Shown here piece after piece: positions 17,886-27,266 of a stretch of DNA of 64,000 nt; within the stretch, counting starts at the first letter, position 1; the number at the start of each line of letters is the position of its first letter. The notes under the pieces are model-generated. The model had not been told where the DNA came from. It was given only the letters and a program-made list of their open reading frames with translations, and did not search any database. This stretch comes from Aliishimia sp963678085 (GTDB lineage: Bacteria; Pseudomonadota; Alphaproteobacteria; Rhodobacterales; Rhodobacteraceae): NCBI GenBank assembly GCA_963678085.1, contig OY782680.1, positions 496,001-560,000 of the forward strand. The letters run 5' to 3'. Position numbers and translations under genes: made by a program.

Positions 17886-18300
17886 TTGCAACGATCCGAT
17901 CCACACCAAAATGGATGTTCTTTTGGCCTAAGAAGGCTGTTGCCGTGCCTGCGTTAAGCTCCTCGGCAATGGCTGCTGCATCAAAGCAGTCAAACCATTT
18001 GGGCGCGTTTCGCGGCTCGTCCGCTTCGCTTTTGGTATAGGTTTTTTCAAGAGTGGCTGGCGTGAGGTCTGTTGAAAAACAGGCCCGAAACCGAATTGGC
18101 GAGCTATCCGCATCAATGGCCTTGAGCGCAGAGTAAGAAATGCGCTCAGGGGATTGCGTGGCGCGTGACACCAGCTCCACAGGCGGGGCGTCTTGATCAG
18201 AGATTTCGGTGTAAAACCCGTAGATTTGCAGGTAATACAGCGCTGCGCCAGCGACCAGGGCCGAGACCACGATCACAATTCCAATGAGTTTGCCTGCCAT
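17782..18300 (-). CDS. DUF6446-like membrane-anchored protein
   Basis: 172 residues with an N-terminal helix (about 4-24) and a periplasmic domain holding paired cysteines (RFRACFST, WFDCFDA, LNDCGEKAYDG, GEECP). It resembles a Rhodobacterales family annotated DUF6446 and often found between glyQ and glyS. Function unknown. The 3' end is overlapped by the convergent sorting-signal gene. Confidence 0.65.
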   Translation of the reverse strand: MAGKLIGIVIVVSALVAGAALYYLQIYGFYTEISDQDAPPVELVSRATQSPERISYSALKAIDADSSPIRFRACFSTDLTPATLEKTYTKSEADEPRNAPKWFDCFDAAAIAEELNAGTATAFLGQKNIHFGVDRIVAITQDGRGYIWHELNDCGEKAYDGTIVGEECPKRE

Positions 18301-18310
18301 ACTGCGCTCC

Positions 18311-19006
18311 TCAAATCCATCCCAAGAAAAGATTTAGTTCAGGGCGCTCCTTAGCAAGTTTATGCAGGCGGTCAAACCGATGACTTTCGCCGCGCAGCAG
18401 CCAGCGGTGCGTTTCCACAACGGTGAGCCGCGTTTTGGCGAGCAGATCCGTCTCAATCAGTGCCTCAAGCAGATCCAGCTCGGCCCCCTCAATATCCATT
18501 TTGAGAAAGGCGATTTCGCCATGTGTTTCAATGAGATCGGCCAAAAACCGGGGGAAGTCGATCACCTCCACGCTCACAGCTTCGGTATCGTTTGCAACGG
18601 TGTTTTCCGCAATCAAGGTCGATCCACGCGCCCCAATATTGGCGTTTTGAGCGCTACGCCTGCTGCGATACAGCTTGGCTCGGCCCGGTTTCGCCCCAAC
18701 GGCCACTGGATATGTCGTGATATTTGAGACCTCTGCGCGCGCGCCTTGCAGCTTTTCATAGGTCTGCGGGTCCGGCTCAAACGCATGCACCTGCGCCCCT
18801 TTTGCGGCCAGCGCCAAGCTCACCTCCCCCACATGCGCGCCGCAATCAACGCAAATATCGCCAGGGCGCAGCATCGCGAGAACCCCATCTAAAATCCCTT
18901 GCGCCCGCGCTTTTTTCAGCTCTCGAAACAGCTTACGCTCTAAATGGCCGGGCACACCCTTTTTGACCAAACCCTTTGCTGCGTCCTTGGCATGGGGCGC
19001 TATCAT
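18311..19006 (-). CDS. FkbM-family methyltransferase
   Basis: 231 residues. The SAM-binding motif I is DICVDCGAHVGEVSLAL with the acidic motif AFEPDP about 20 residues on, and FLKMDIEGAELDLLEAL is the FkbM hallmark. These enzymes methylate hydroxyl groups on sugars, lipids or secondary metabolites; the substrate is not apparent. It overlaps glyQ by four bases (ATGA), so it is translated from the glyQ transcript. Confidence 0.85.
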   Translation of the reverse strand: MIAPHAKDAAKGLVKKGVPGHLERKLFRELKKARAQGILDGVLAMLRPGDICVDCGAHVGEVSLALAAKGAQVHAFEPDPQTYEKLQGARAEVSNITTYPVAVGAKPGRAKLYRSRRSAQNANIGARGSTLIAENTVANDTEAVSVEVIDFPRFLADLIETHGEIAFLKMDIEGAELDLLEALIETDLLAKTRLTVVETHRWLLRGESHRFDRLHKLAKERPELNLFLGWI

Positions 19007-19920
19007 GCACCGCCCGCAGGGGTCAGCACAAAAGCATCAGCGCATTTTTTCGCCAGTGCCCGCACCCGGCCAATATAGGCTTGACGTTCCGTGACCGAGA
19101 TCACCCCGCGCGCATCCAGCAAGTTAAAGATGTGCGAGGCCTTAATACATTGATCATAAGCCGGATGCGCCATGATAATGCGTTTGCCGGTTTTGGGATC
19201 GTCATGCTCTTGGGAGAGAATCGCCTCACATTCGGTTTCCGCCTCTTCAAAATGGCGCAGCAACACCTCGGTATTGGCCACATCAAAATTCCAGCGGGCG
19301 TATTCTTCTTCTGTCTGCTTGAACACATCGCCATAGCTCAGCGCAATCGGGGTTTGCGGGTCGTTAAATGGCATCTCCATCACATGATCAATGCCCAGCA
19401 CATACATCGCCAGCCGCTCTAGCCCATAGGTCAGCTCGCCCGAAACGGGGCTGCAATCATGCCCGCCCACCTGTTGAAAATAGGTGAATTGGCTGACTTC
19501 CATCCCATCGCACCAGACCTCCCAGCCAAGCCCCCAAGCACCCAAGGTAGGGCTCTCCCAATCATCTTCGACAAAGCGGATATCGTGCAATTCCATATCA
19601 ATACCAATGGCTTGCAGTGAGCCAAGATAGAGCTCTTGCAGATTCGGCGGGCTGGGTTTGATCAGCACTTGATACTGATAATAATGCTGCAACCGGTTCG
19701 GATTTTCGCCATAGCGCCCATCGGTGGGGCGGCGCGAGGGCTGCACATAGGCCGCCGCCCAGGGGCGCGAGCCCAAGCTGCGCAGCGTTGTGGCGGGGTG
19801 AAACGTGCCCGCGCCAACCTCCATATCGTAAGGCTGCATGATTGCGCAGCCCTTGGAGGCCCAGTAAGTTTGCAGGCGCAGGATAATTTCTTGAAACGAA
19901 GTAGGGGCGGTTTCAGACAT
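19003..19920 (-). CDS. glyQ: Glycyl-tRNA synthetase alpha subunit
   Basis: 305 residues, the family length. Diagnostic blocks are FQEIILRLQTYWASKGC, QPYDMEVGAGTFHPAT and PSRRPTDGRYGENPNR. It supplies the catalytic aminoacylation site in the alpha2beta2 enzyme with GlyS. It heads the leftward glyQ-fkbM-DUF6446 group. Confidence 0.97.
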   Translation of the reverse strand: MSETAPTSFQEIILRLQTYWASKGCAIMQPYDMEVGAGTFHPATTLRSLGSRPWAAAYVQPSRRPTDGRYGENPNRLQHYYQYQVLIKPSPPNLQELYLGSLQAIGIDMELHDIRFVEDDWESPTLGAWGLGWEVWCDGMEVSQFTYFQQVGGHDCSPVSGELTYGLERLAMYVLGIDHVMEMPFNDPQTPIALSYGDVFKQTEEEYARWNFDVANTEVLLRHFEEAETECEAILSQEHDDPKTGKRIIMAHPAYDQCIKASHIFNLLDARGVISVTERQAYIGRVRALAKKCADAFVLTPAGGA

Positions 19921-20087
19921 ATGCAGGTTCCAATGGCTAGATGCGCCCTACCTAAGGCGGGGCGACAAAGGCGTCAATTCGGCTTCTTTCCGCTGCAAAA
20001 AGAACCGATGAGCCATTGGCGCGGCATTCGTCTTCTTTTAACCATCCCTCTGTTACAAGGCGGTATGGTACGACTAGGAGGTTCGCC

Positions 20088-21842
20088 GTGAGATTACTCA
20101 TTTTGGTGTGGTTTGTCAGTTTCGGCTGGGTGTTTTCGGCGGCGGCGCAGTCGGGGTCAGATGTTGTTTGGGTGCAGATAGAGGCACATTCAACACTGCA
20201 AGAGGCGCAAAGCCGGGCGCAGATTATCGCCGCAGAGCTTGAGGATGTGAACGGATTCGCGCTGGGTAATGGCTGGTATGGTATCGCGCTTGGTCCCTAT
20301 CGCCGCACCGATGCGCAGCGCGTTCTGGATGTTTATCGTGCGCAGCGTCAGATCCCGCAAGACAGCTATATCGCCCTAAGTGCGACATATAGGCAACAGT
20401 TTTTCCCGCCTGGTGCGGATGTGCTGCGGCGCGGGGCGCTAGAGGCACCTCAGGAAGCCGCGCCCAGTGAAACCGCGCAAACTCCGCAAGAGGAAGCGGT
20501 GCCAGAGGCGAGCCCAGAAGTTATCGATGAAACACCGCAACAGGCCCGTAATTCAGAACGCCGCCTGTCAAAGCAAGAGCGCAAAAACTTGCAAATCGCG
20601 CTGCAATGGGCGGGGCATTATAGCGGCGGGATTGATGGTGCTTTTGGACGTGGCACGCGCCGTTCGATGGAAAGCTGGCAGGTGGCTAATGGGTTTGAGC
20701 CGACCGGAATCTTGACAACATTGCAGCGTGAAACCCTGATTGGGCAATATAATGCGGTGCTTGAAGGGCTCGATTTGGCGCTTGTCTCTGATGCGCGCGC
20801 TGGGATTGACATCAAAATTCCCAAAGCTCTGGTGCAATTTGACCGCCATGATTACCCGTTCGCGCATTATAAGTCTGTTGACCAAAGCGGGGTGCAGGTT
20901 GTTTTGATTAGCCAAGAGGGCTCTCAAAGCACGCTGGCGGCGCTCTATGATGTTATGCAAACCCTTGAAATTGTTCCGATGCTTGGGCCTCGGCAGCTGC
21001 GGCGCACCAGTTTCGAGCTGACCGGAGAGGGGGATCAATTCATTTCCTATACCGAAGCCTCCCTCAAAAACGGGCAGATCAAAGGCTTCACCCTGGTTTG
21101 GCCCGCCCAAGACGAGGCGCGGCGCACCCGCGTGATCGAAGAGATGCGCGCAAGCCTTATTCGAACAGATGGGGTGCTGACGCTTGCGCAGGCGCGGCTG
21201 GATGAGCAGGCGATTGACCTGGTTTCCGGGCTCGAAATCCGCAAACCGGACCGGGCTGGATCGGGTTTTTTCACGGATGCATCCGGCACGCTCGTGACCT
21301 CTTCTGGTCTGGTCGAAGGCTGCACACGTATCACCATTGATGATGATGAGGCGTCGATCACCAACACGGTCGCGGAGTTTGGCCTTGCAATCCTAACCCC
21401 CCAGGCCAGCCTCGCCCCGCGGCAGGTGGCTCAATTGGCAAGTGGTGCAACCCGGCTGCGCACTGAGATCCTCGTGGGGGGCTATCCCTATGGCGGCGTT
21501 CTTGATGCACCGACCCTCAGCGTTGGGCAGCTTGTGGATATGTCTGGTCTGCGCGGAGAAGAGCATTTGCTGCGTCTGAGCATCGGCCTGCAACGCGGGG
21601 ATGTGGGCGGACCCGTTCTAAGTGAAACCGGGCAGGTTATTGGCATGATCACCCTGCCGGGCGCCACCGACCAGCAACTCCCTGCGAAGGTGCAATTTGC
21701 CTTAAAAGCTAGTGAAATCACCGCAGCCTTGCCACAGGGGCAGCAATCCACGGCAGTGTCTGAGGGGCAAGAGGCGCTGCAAGTGGATGAGATTGCTGAG
21801 CGTGCGCGGGGCATGACAGCGCTGGTCTCTTGCTGGGAGTAA
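20088..21842 (+). CDS. Secreted SPOR / peptidoglycan-binding protein with a degenerate trypsin-like domain
   Basis: 584 residues from GTG 20088, behind AGGAGG; an ATG 72 bases upstream has no ribosome-binding site. A signal peptide (to about residue 20, SAAAQS) is followed by a SPOR-like region (about 25-95), an Ala/Pro/Glu linker, and a peptidoglycan-binding fold (about 160-220; LQIALQWAGHYSGGIDGAFG). The last part has the layout of a trypsin-like protease, but the Ser motif reads GDVGGPVL instead of GDSGGPVL, the His motif reads TLVTSSGLVEGC, and no catalytic Asp is obvious. It is probably a non-catalytic envelope protein. Confidence 0.8.
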   Translation: MRLLILVWFVSFGWVFSAAAQSGSDVVWVQIEAHSTLQEAQSRAQIIAAELEDVNGFALGNGWYGIALGPYRRTDAQRVLDVYRAQRQIPQDSYIALSATYRQQFFPPGADVLRRGALEAPQEAAPSETAQTPQEEAVPEASPEVIDETPQQARNSERRLSKQERKNLQIALQWAGHYSGGIDGAFGRGTRRSMESWQVANGFEPTGILTTLQRETLIGQYNAVLEGLDLALVSDARAGIDIKIPKALVQFDRHDYPFAHYKSVDQSGVQVVLISQEGSQSTLAALYDVMQTLEIVPMLGPRQLRRTSFELTGEGDQFISYTEASLKNGQIKGFTLVWPAQDEARRTRVIEEMRASLIRTDGVLTLAQARLDEQAIDLVSGLEIRKPDRAGSGFFTDASGTLVTSSGLVEGCTRITIDDDEASITNTVAEFGLAILTPQASLAPRQVAQLASGATRLRTEILVGGYPYGGVLDAPTLSVGQLVDMSGLRGEEHLLRLSIGLQRGDVGGPVLSETGQVIGMITLPGATDQQLPAKVQFALKASEITAALPQGQQSTAVSEGQEALQVDEIAERARGMTALVSCWE

Positions 21843-21964
21843 TCCGTGCAGGAGAACAGCATTCGTCTAAAATCTGCGGAACTAAAAACTCGCGCTAAAA
21901 CTTTGATTGTGCTAAGAATAAATCATTCAAAGCGTGGGGGCGCTTAAATATCGGAGACTATCCA

Positions 21965-22222
21965 ATGCTGCGTTCCATCGCTGTAACAGCCCTTGCGCTG
22001 ACCCTGACTGCTATGCCTGCAAGTGCCAATGTAGACCGCCCCTCAGCGTCGCATCAGGGTCAATGGTGGACCAATTCGTTGGGCTGCGAATATTCGCGTG
22101 CAGGCACCCCCGGCGAAACCATGTGGTTTCTCATCGTGAACACGGCGAAAAAGGGATGCCCGACCTATTACAAGGTGTCTTCCAGCAGCTCCGTCTATCA
22201 GGATATGGGCCCGAAAATCTAA
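21965..22222 (+). CDS. Small secreted protein of unknown function
   Basis: 85 residues with a signal peptide ending PASA (about residue 21), then a compact domain with two cysteines (SLGCEYS, KKGCPTYY). The TAA stop is formed by the junction with a repeat element that begins AAGCAGG at 22221, so the original C-terminus may have been cut. I do not recognise a function. Confidence 0.6.
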   Translation: MLRSIAVTALALTLTAMPASANVDRPSASHQGQWWTNSLGCEYSRAGTPGETMWFLIVNTAKKGCPTYYKVSSSSSVYQDMGPKI

Positions 22223-22287
22223 GCAGGGTTTCCCAAAAGTGGACACCGGTTTTGGGAAGAAAATCCTGCAAACTCAAAGAGCGCTAA
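22221..22287 (+). repeat. Two-hairpin element, truncated copy
   Basis: Matches the first 67 bases of the 103-bp element (first hairpin with AAGTGGACACCGG at its centre, then the AAAG spacer). It is cut short by the end of the next gene, whose stop codon lies in it. Confidence 0.8.
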
Positions 22288-23876
22288 GCGCGGTGGATAT
22301 CGGGGGGCACGCGAATCACCGTTGGCCTCCCGGTATGAAAGGCGGCTTGCACGACCTCTTGCATCTCAGTGAGTGTCTTTGGAGCGGCAGCCGCAGCCCC
22401 ATAGGCCTCGGCCAGCTTTAAGAAATCTGGGTTTCGTTGGTGCACCGCGTTTGGAGCGATCTGGGCGCGGATCATCGACTCCTCAATCTCGCCCAGCTTG
22501 CCATTATCCCATAGAAAAATCGGCAGTGACAGCTCCAGCTCCACCGCCGTGGCCAGCTCTTGCACGGTGTATTGGAACCCGTAATCGCCAATGATCGCCA
22601 TCGTCGGCAAACCGGGCCGCGCCAGCGCACCGCCAATCGCCGCCGGCGTCGCATAGCCCAACGTCCCAAAGCCCGTGGGATGATGCCAATGTCCGGGCCG
22701 ATCCATGTCCCAAACCTCTTTCGCGGCATAGGCAAATTGGGTCATATCCGAATAAATCATCGTGCCCTCAGGCAAACAGTCCCGCAAAGCATCCGCCACA
22801 GGCACAATCCCTGGCCGCTCGGCCTCTATCTCAGCACGCCATTTCTTGCGATACCCAGAGACTTCTTCAGCCGTCCATTCTGAGCGCTTTTCATGGTTTT
22901 CTAGGCGCTGGCCAACGGCTATTAGAAACGCTTTGCAATCCGCAAGAATGGGCCGGTCGCTGCGTTTTGAGCGGGCGAGAACCTCTGGATCTGTGTTAAC
23001 GATGATCGTCTCGCAATCGTGCCCCAACTGGCTACGCCATAGATCTACCTCTGCGAGATCTGTTCCAAGAAGCACCAGCAAGTCAGCCGATTTCAATACA
23101 GCACTGCTTTCGCGGCGGGCCAAACTGCTGCCAAAGCTGAGCGCGTTATCTGGTGAAACCACCCCGCGCCCGGCATAAGTGCAGAATGAAGCCGCCCCCG
23201 TCTTTTCCAAAAGCCGTTCCGCATCGATCTGTGCCGCTGTCGCACCGCCGCCAAAAATAAACACCGGTTTCTTGGCCTCTTTAAGCTTATCCGCAGCGTA
23301 TTTTACATCGGTCCGCGCACCGGGTGCGTTGGTAAGGACGATCGACTCTGTCATTTGCCAATCTGGCGTGCAGCGTGCCTCAAGAGCGGCAATCGGAATT
23401 TGAATATGTTTCGGGCGCTTGCGCGTGGTGTCGAATTGAACCAACGCCCGATCAATCAGCGCATAGGCTGCCTCGGCCGTGCGTGCCTCTTGCGACCAAT
23501 CACAGACGCTTGCGGCGGCGGCGCGTTGGTCTTTCATTTGGTGCAGTTGCCCGCGGGTGGCAGCGGTTTCGTCCAGGCAGGACGAGATCACCAGCAGGGG
23601 CACAGAGTCAGAATAGGCTTGGCCCATCGGGGTCATGATATTTGTCAGGCCCGGCCCAGTGATCACGTAGCACACGCCGGGCTGACCAGAGGCACGCGCA
23701 TAGCCATCGGCCATGAAGCCCGCGCCTTGCTCATGGCGGGCGAGGATATGGGTCAGACCCGCCTCTTCGATGCCGCGATACATTTCTTGGTTATGAACAC
23801 CGGGGATGCCAAAGATATGGGTCACGCCGCGATCTTTGAGCATATGTGAGATCTGTGCGCCTAAGGGTCGCTGCAT
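22284..23876 (-). CDS. Thiamine-diphosphate decarboxylase, AruI-like
   Basis: 530 residues with the three domains of the acetolactate-synthase-like superfamily. The catalytic glutamate is in ARHEQGAGFMADGYAR (about residue 49), the central domain is typical, and the ThDP motif is GDYGFQYTVQEL ending in a DNGKLGE variant of the usual NN. Roseobacter proteins of this type are commonly named 5-guanidino-2-oxopentanoate decarboxylase (arginine transaminase pathway). I cannot distinguish this from other 2-oxoacid decarboxylases by sequence alone. The start abuts the trkH stop. Confidence 0.72.
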   Translation of the reverse strand: MQRPLGAQISHMLKDRGVTHIFGIPGVHNQEMYRGIEEAGLTHILARHEQGAGFMADGYARASGQPGVCYVITGPGLTNIMTPMGQAYSDSVPLLVISSCLDETAATRGQLHQMKDQRAAAASVCDWSQEARTAEAAYALIDRALVQFDTTRKRPKHIQIPIAALEARCTPDWQMTESIVLTNAPGARTDVKYAADKLKEAKKPVFIFGGGATAAQIDAERLLEKTGAASFCTYAGRGVVSPDNALSFGSSLARRESSAVLKSADLLVLLGTDLAEVDLWRSQLGHDCETIIVNTDPEVLARSKRSDRPILADCKAFLIAVGQRLENHEKRSEWTAEEVSGYRKKWRAEIEAERPGIVPVADALRDCLPEGTMIYSDMTQFAYAAKEVWDMDRPGHWHHPTGFGTLGYATPAAIGGALARPGLPTMAIIGDYGFQYTVQELATAVELELSLPIFLWDNGKLGEIEESMIRAQIAPNAVHQRNPDFLKLAEAYGAAAAAPKTLTEMQEVVQAAFHTGRPTVIRVPPDIHRA

Positions 23877-25325
23877 TTACGCTCTCCAAAATTGTAGGGT
23901 GAACATGGCATAAACGGCCAGCAGCTCTAGCCGGCCAATCAGCATTCCAGCCACAAGCAGCCATTTGGCGGTGTCATTGAGCCCTGCGAAATTGCCTGCC
24001 GGGCCAATCTCAGCCCCCAAGCCCGGCCCCACATTGGCAAGCGCCGTGGCGGCCCCGGAGACCGAGGTGATAAAATCGAGCCCCGTCAGGCCAAGCGCCA
24101 CCGCCAAAAGCCCCATGGTCAGCACGAAAAACATGAAGAATGACATGACCGAGCTGAGCACATCTTCGCTGACCGCGCGCCCTTCGAACCGGGGGACGAA
24201 TACGGCGTTTGGGGCGCGGATTTTCTGCAATTGCGCCCGGATCGAGGCAAAGAGGAGCTGGTAGCGGAACACTTTGATGGAGCACGCGGTGGAGCCCGCG
24301 CAGCCTCCGATCAGACCCACAAAGAACAGGGACATGACCGCGAAACTGCCCCAGAGCATGTAATCGGCATTGGCATAGCCCGTCCCGGTGGTGAGCGAGA
24401 CCACATTGAATAAAGCTTTGCGAAAGGCGGGTTCGGTTTGCTCGGCGCCTGATTGCCAGACGAAAAAGGTCAGCGCGGTGACCACCACGATGATGATGCT
24501 GAAAAATGTGCGGATCTGACTGTCACGCCAAAGCGGCTGCGCATTTCCCGCAAGCAATTGCACATAACGCACGAACGGCAGGGCGGCGAGCAGCATAAAG
24601 ATCACGGCCACATAATGGGTGGCGGGCGAGAAAATCGCAAAGGAGCCATCGTGATTGGCCATGCCGCCTGTGGCGATTGTGGTCATGGCGTGCACCGTGG
24701 CCTCAAAGCCCTGCATGCCGGTGGCCAGATACCCAAAGGTGCAAAGCAGTGTGAGGCCCAGATAGACAACGGCGATACGTGAGGCGATTTCGGTGGCGCG
24801 GGGCAGGATTTTCCCCATTGTGTCAAAGCCTTCGGAGCGGAAGATTTGCATGCCGCCCACGCGTAGCTCGGGCAGAAACACCATGGCCACAACGATGATG
24901 CCCACGCCGCCAATCCATTGCATAATGCCGCGCCAAAGCAGCAGGCCTTTGGGCAGATCTTGTAACCCGCTAAACACCGTTGAGCCGGTGGTGGTGAGGG
25001 CGGACATGGCTTCGAAAAAGGCGTCAACCGGGCGGGCTTCGGTGGCCCCCAGCACGAAAGGAAGCGCGCCGAAAATGGGCAGGGCGAGCCAGACGCCGGT
25101 GGTGAGAATAAAGGTTTGTTGCAGCGTCAGGCGATCTTGCACCCCATTGGCAGAGGCCAGCGAGATCGTTGCGCCGAATAGGATCGTAAGCAGCGCGCTT
25201 TGGGCAAATACAGGCCAGTTCCCCGCGCCCTCAACCACATCGACGAGCAAGGGAGCAAGCATGGCAGCGCCGAGCCCGGCAATCAAAAGGCCGATAACAT
25301 AGGAGACGGGGCGCAAATCTAACAT
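23877..25325 (-). CDS. trkH: TrkH-type potassium uptake protein
   Basis: 482 residues, strongly hydrophobic, four M1-P-M2 repeats. Selectivity-filter regions are visible as ALTTTGSTV, TIATGGMAN, LTTGTGYAN and ALANVGPGLG, with a GGCAGSTACSIKVFR motif before the last repeat. Trk channels import K+ with a TrkA NAD-binding regulator, which is not in this window. The stop abuts the start codon of the next gene, suggesting co-transcription. Confidence 0.93.
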   Translation of the reverse strand: MLDLRPVSYVIGLLIAGLGAAMLAPLLVDVVEGAGNWPVFAQSALLTILFGATISLASANGVQDRLTLQQTFILTTGVWLALPIFGALPFVLGATEARPVDAFFEAMSALTTTGSTVFSGLQDLPKGLLLWRGIMQWIGGVGIIVVAMVFLPELRVGGMQIFRSEGFDTMGKILPRATEIASRIAVVYLGLTLLCTFGYLATGMQGFEATVHAMTTIATGGMANHDGSFAIFSPATHYVAVIFMLLAALPFVRYVQLLAGNAQPLWRDSQIRTFFSIIIVVVTALTFFVWQSGAEQTEPAFRKALFNVVSLTTGTGYANADYMLWGSFAVMSLFFVGLIGGCAGSTACSIKVFRYQLLFASIRAQLQKIRAPNAVFVPRFEGRAVSEDVLSSVMSFFMFFVLTMGLLAVALGLTGLDFITSVSGAATALANVGPGLGAEIGPAGNFAGLNDTAKWLLVAGMLIGRLELLAVYAMFTLQFWRA

Positions 25326-25365
25326 GCGCCCAGCGTTGGCCTGTGTGCGCTAAACTGTCAAGCGA

Positions 25366-25956
25366 TCAAGCTTTGGGTTTTGGGCCGCGTTTTGCGGGTG
25401 CCTTGCGGGGGCGTGAGCTGGGCTTTGGTGTTGATTTGGTGGCGGGCTTTGACGCAGCGGGGGCTGCACTGGAAACAGTTGCCTCTAGGGGCTGCGCTTT
25501 TGTGGCTGCTGTCTTGGCCGGTGTGGGTTTGACGGGTGTGGCTTTTACGGGTGCGGGTTTTGCTGGCTCGGCTTTTACCGGAGACGCTTTTACGGCAGCG
25601 GGCTTTGCTGGCGCTGGCTTTGTCTCAGCTTTTGGAGCTGGGGCAGCAGGTTTTGGTGCGGCTTTGCGCGTTGCTGTGATTGGGGTTGGCGCGGGTTTTG
25701 GTTCAGCTTTGGGCGCTTGTGCGACCACTTCTGCAGTCTTGGGCGCACTTTCGGCTTTTTTTTCTGCGGTTTTTTCGGCTGGCGGGGAAACAGTTGCCGC
25801 AACCTCAGCAATCTTTGGCCCGCGCATGGCTGCCATGAGACCGCGTGTCATCGCCATTTGCACGCGGAGACCTGATTCGAAGGCCCGCATTGCGGATAGG
25901 TTCATCGCAACACTTGCTGCCATAGGTTGCATCATGAGGTCGGCGGGTTTGATCAT
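25366..25956 (-). CDS. Small protein with a histone-H1-like Lys/Ala/Pro tail
   Basis: 196 residues. The first 50 are Met-rich and helical (MIKPADLMMQPMAASVAM start) with no recognised domain. The remaining 145 are almost wholly Ala, Pro, Lys, Thr and Val, with repeats such as KPAPVKATPVKPTPAK, and end in RKAPAKRGPKPKA. The tail resembles the DNA-binding tails of bacterial histone-H1-like proteins and AT-hook-like RGPK. Phasin-related or nucleoid roles are possible, neither proven. The repeats could slip in replication. Confidence 0.65.
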   Translation of the reverse strand: MIKPADLMMQPMAASVAMNLSAMRAFESGLRVQMAMTRGLMAAMRGPKIAEVAATVSPPAEKTAEKKAESAPKTAEVVAQAPKAEPKPAPTPITATRKAAPKPAAPAPKAETKPAPAKPAAVKASPVKAEPAKPAPVKATPVKPTPAKTAATKAQPLEATVSSAAPAASKPATKSTPKPSSRPRKAPAKRGPKPKA

Positions 25957-26060
25957 GCTCTTGATCCTTGTTTCTCGGTGGGGTCAACTGAGCATAACAT
26001 GAAATGCTGCAATGCAGAAGGAAATTCCGCATTGCAGCGTTAGGCCGAATGGTCGCGCCT

Positions 26061-27155
26061 TTACCCGGTATGAAACATGGATTTGAAGAAATGCGGCTCG
26101 ATGGAGGTGTTTGCAAAGGTCTCGCCCTCGGTCAGAACCGACACCGCATCATGGCTGTGCAGGCTCTCTTGGTGACTACAGGCCACGCGGAAATCACCCA
26201 AGCGGGTATCGGCCAAAAGCTGCTCGCAAAAGAGCCGGGCGGCATCTTCGACAAAGATTGGATTGGCGGCGTTCAGCTCGGCAAAGGCTTGTTCATCCTC
26301 GCGCTTTACCATGACTTGCGTTTCAGTGGGCACGGCGCGGCGGCACATCTCAATCAGATCTTCGATGCAAAGCTGCGCGCCGGGCTCCAGAACAACAGAA
26401 ATCCGCGCCACAGAGCGCTGCGAGTGGGGCGTTGCAAGCTGACCCCGCATGGCGCGCGCATGTTCGCTCAGCTCCAAAGAGCAGGGGCAGGTAGAGGAAT
26501 AGACATAATCCAGATGCAGGATCCTTTGCTGCACGCCGCCCGTTTCTACCAGTTCAAGCGCCACATCGTAATATTGATAGCCTTGCAGACCTGAGCGCAG
26601 GCTCTGCATCCGCATCGGAAAGGAAAAGCGCAGCTGAATGCGAGCATCAAAGCTTTCCAGATCGGTTTTGTAATCTTTGAGCGCTGCCTCGATCACATCG
26701 AACGAGAATTTCTCCTCGGCATGTTTGTAAAAGCTGCGCATGATGCGCGACATGTTGATGCCTTTTTTCTCGGCCTCAAGGCTCACGGTGCCGGTGACAG
26801 AGGTTTCAAGGCTCAGTGTTTTTTGATCGCGGGTTTGCACCTGTAAGGGGAGGCGAAAATTGGAAATGCCCACATGCTGGATGCGTTGTTTTGCGCCGCG
26901 AATAAGGCTGGCCGCGCCGTTTTGCAGATCTGGCAGGCTGGCTTTATAGTCCGCATCTGCGCGGAACTCTTCGGGATAGGCGCGCGAAAAGGCGGGATAG
27001 CTTTGCGTGCCAGGCAGCAGCGCGGCCAGCGCGCTATCAAGCTCGGCAATATCTTTTTGGCTGGCACTTGCGGCCCAGTCGCGTAGCAGGGTCAATGCGG
27101 CCTCGGCCTCATCTCGGTTGGGTATTGTCGTCAGTTCGGGCGCATGAATATTCAT
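26061..27155 (-). CDS. folE2: GTP cyclohydrolase FolE2 (type IB)
   Basis: 364 residues. Diagnostic features are QHVGISNFRLP, the cysteine-bearing YSSTCPCSLELSEH and the late FEDAARLFCEQL-like region. It makes 7,8-dihydroneopterin triphosphate for folate and needs no strict zinc, so it is often induced under zinc limitation. The upstream gap has AT-rich partial palindromes (around 27170-27180 and 27219-27229), but neither matches a Zur box well. It is not adjacent to the folP-folB operon. Confidence 0.93.
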   Translation of the reverse strand: MNIHAPELTTIPNRDEAEAALTLLRDWAASASQKDIAELDSALAALLPGTQSYPAFSRAYPEEFRADADYKASLPDLQNGAASLIRGAKQRIQHVGISNFRLPLQVQTRDQKTLSLETSVTGTVSLEAEKKGINMSRIMRSFYKHAEEKFSFDVIEAALKDYKTDLESFDARIQLRFSFPMRMQSLRSGLQGYQYYDVALELVETGGVQQRILHLDYVYSSTCPCSLELSEHARAMRGQLATPHSQRSVARISVVLEPGAQLCIEDLIEMCRRAVPTETQVMVKREDEQAFAELNAANPIFVEDAARLFCEQLLADTRLGDFRVACSHQESLHSHDAVSVLTEGETFANTSIEPHFFKSMFHTG

Positions 27156-27266
27156 GAAGTGGCCCCCCTTATGTTATGTCACAGACAAGCTAAGCACGCC
27201 GGAGCGCAATTGCCATAGCTAACATAGTTACGTAGCGCGCGGCGTCTTGGATCAGTTTTGCAACCC

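Noticed and set aside
27156..27266. Zur box upstream of folE2
   Set aside because: Only partial palindromes (ATGTTATG; TAACATAGTTA); the match to the alphaproteobacterial Zur motif is weak.
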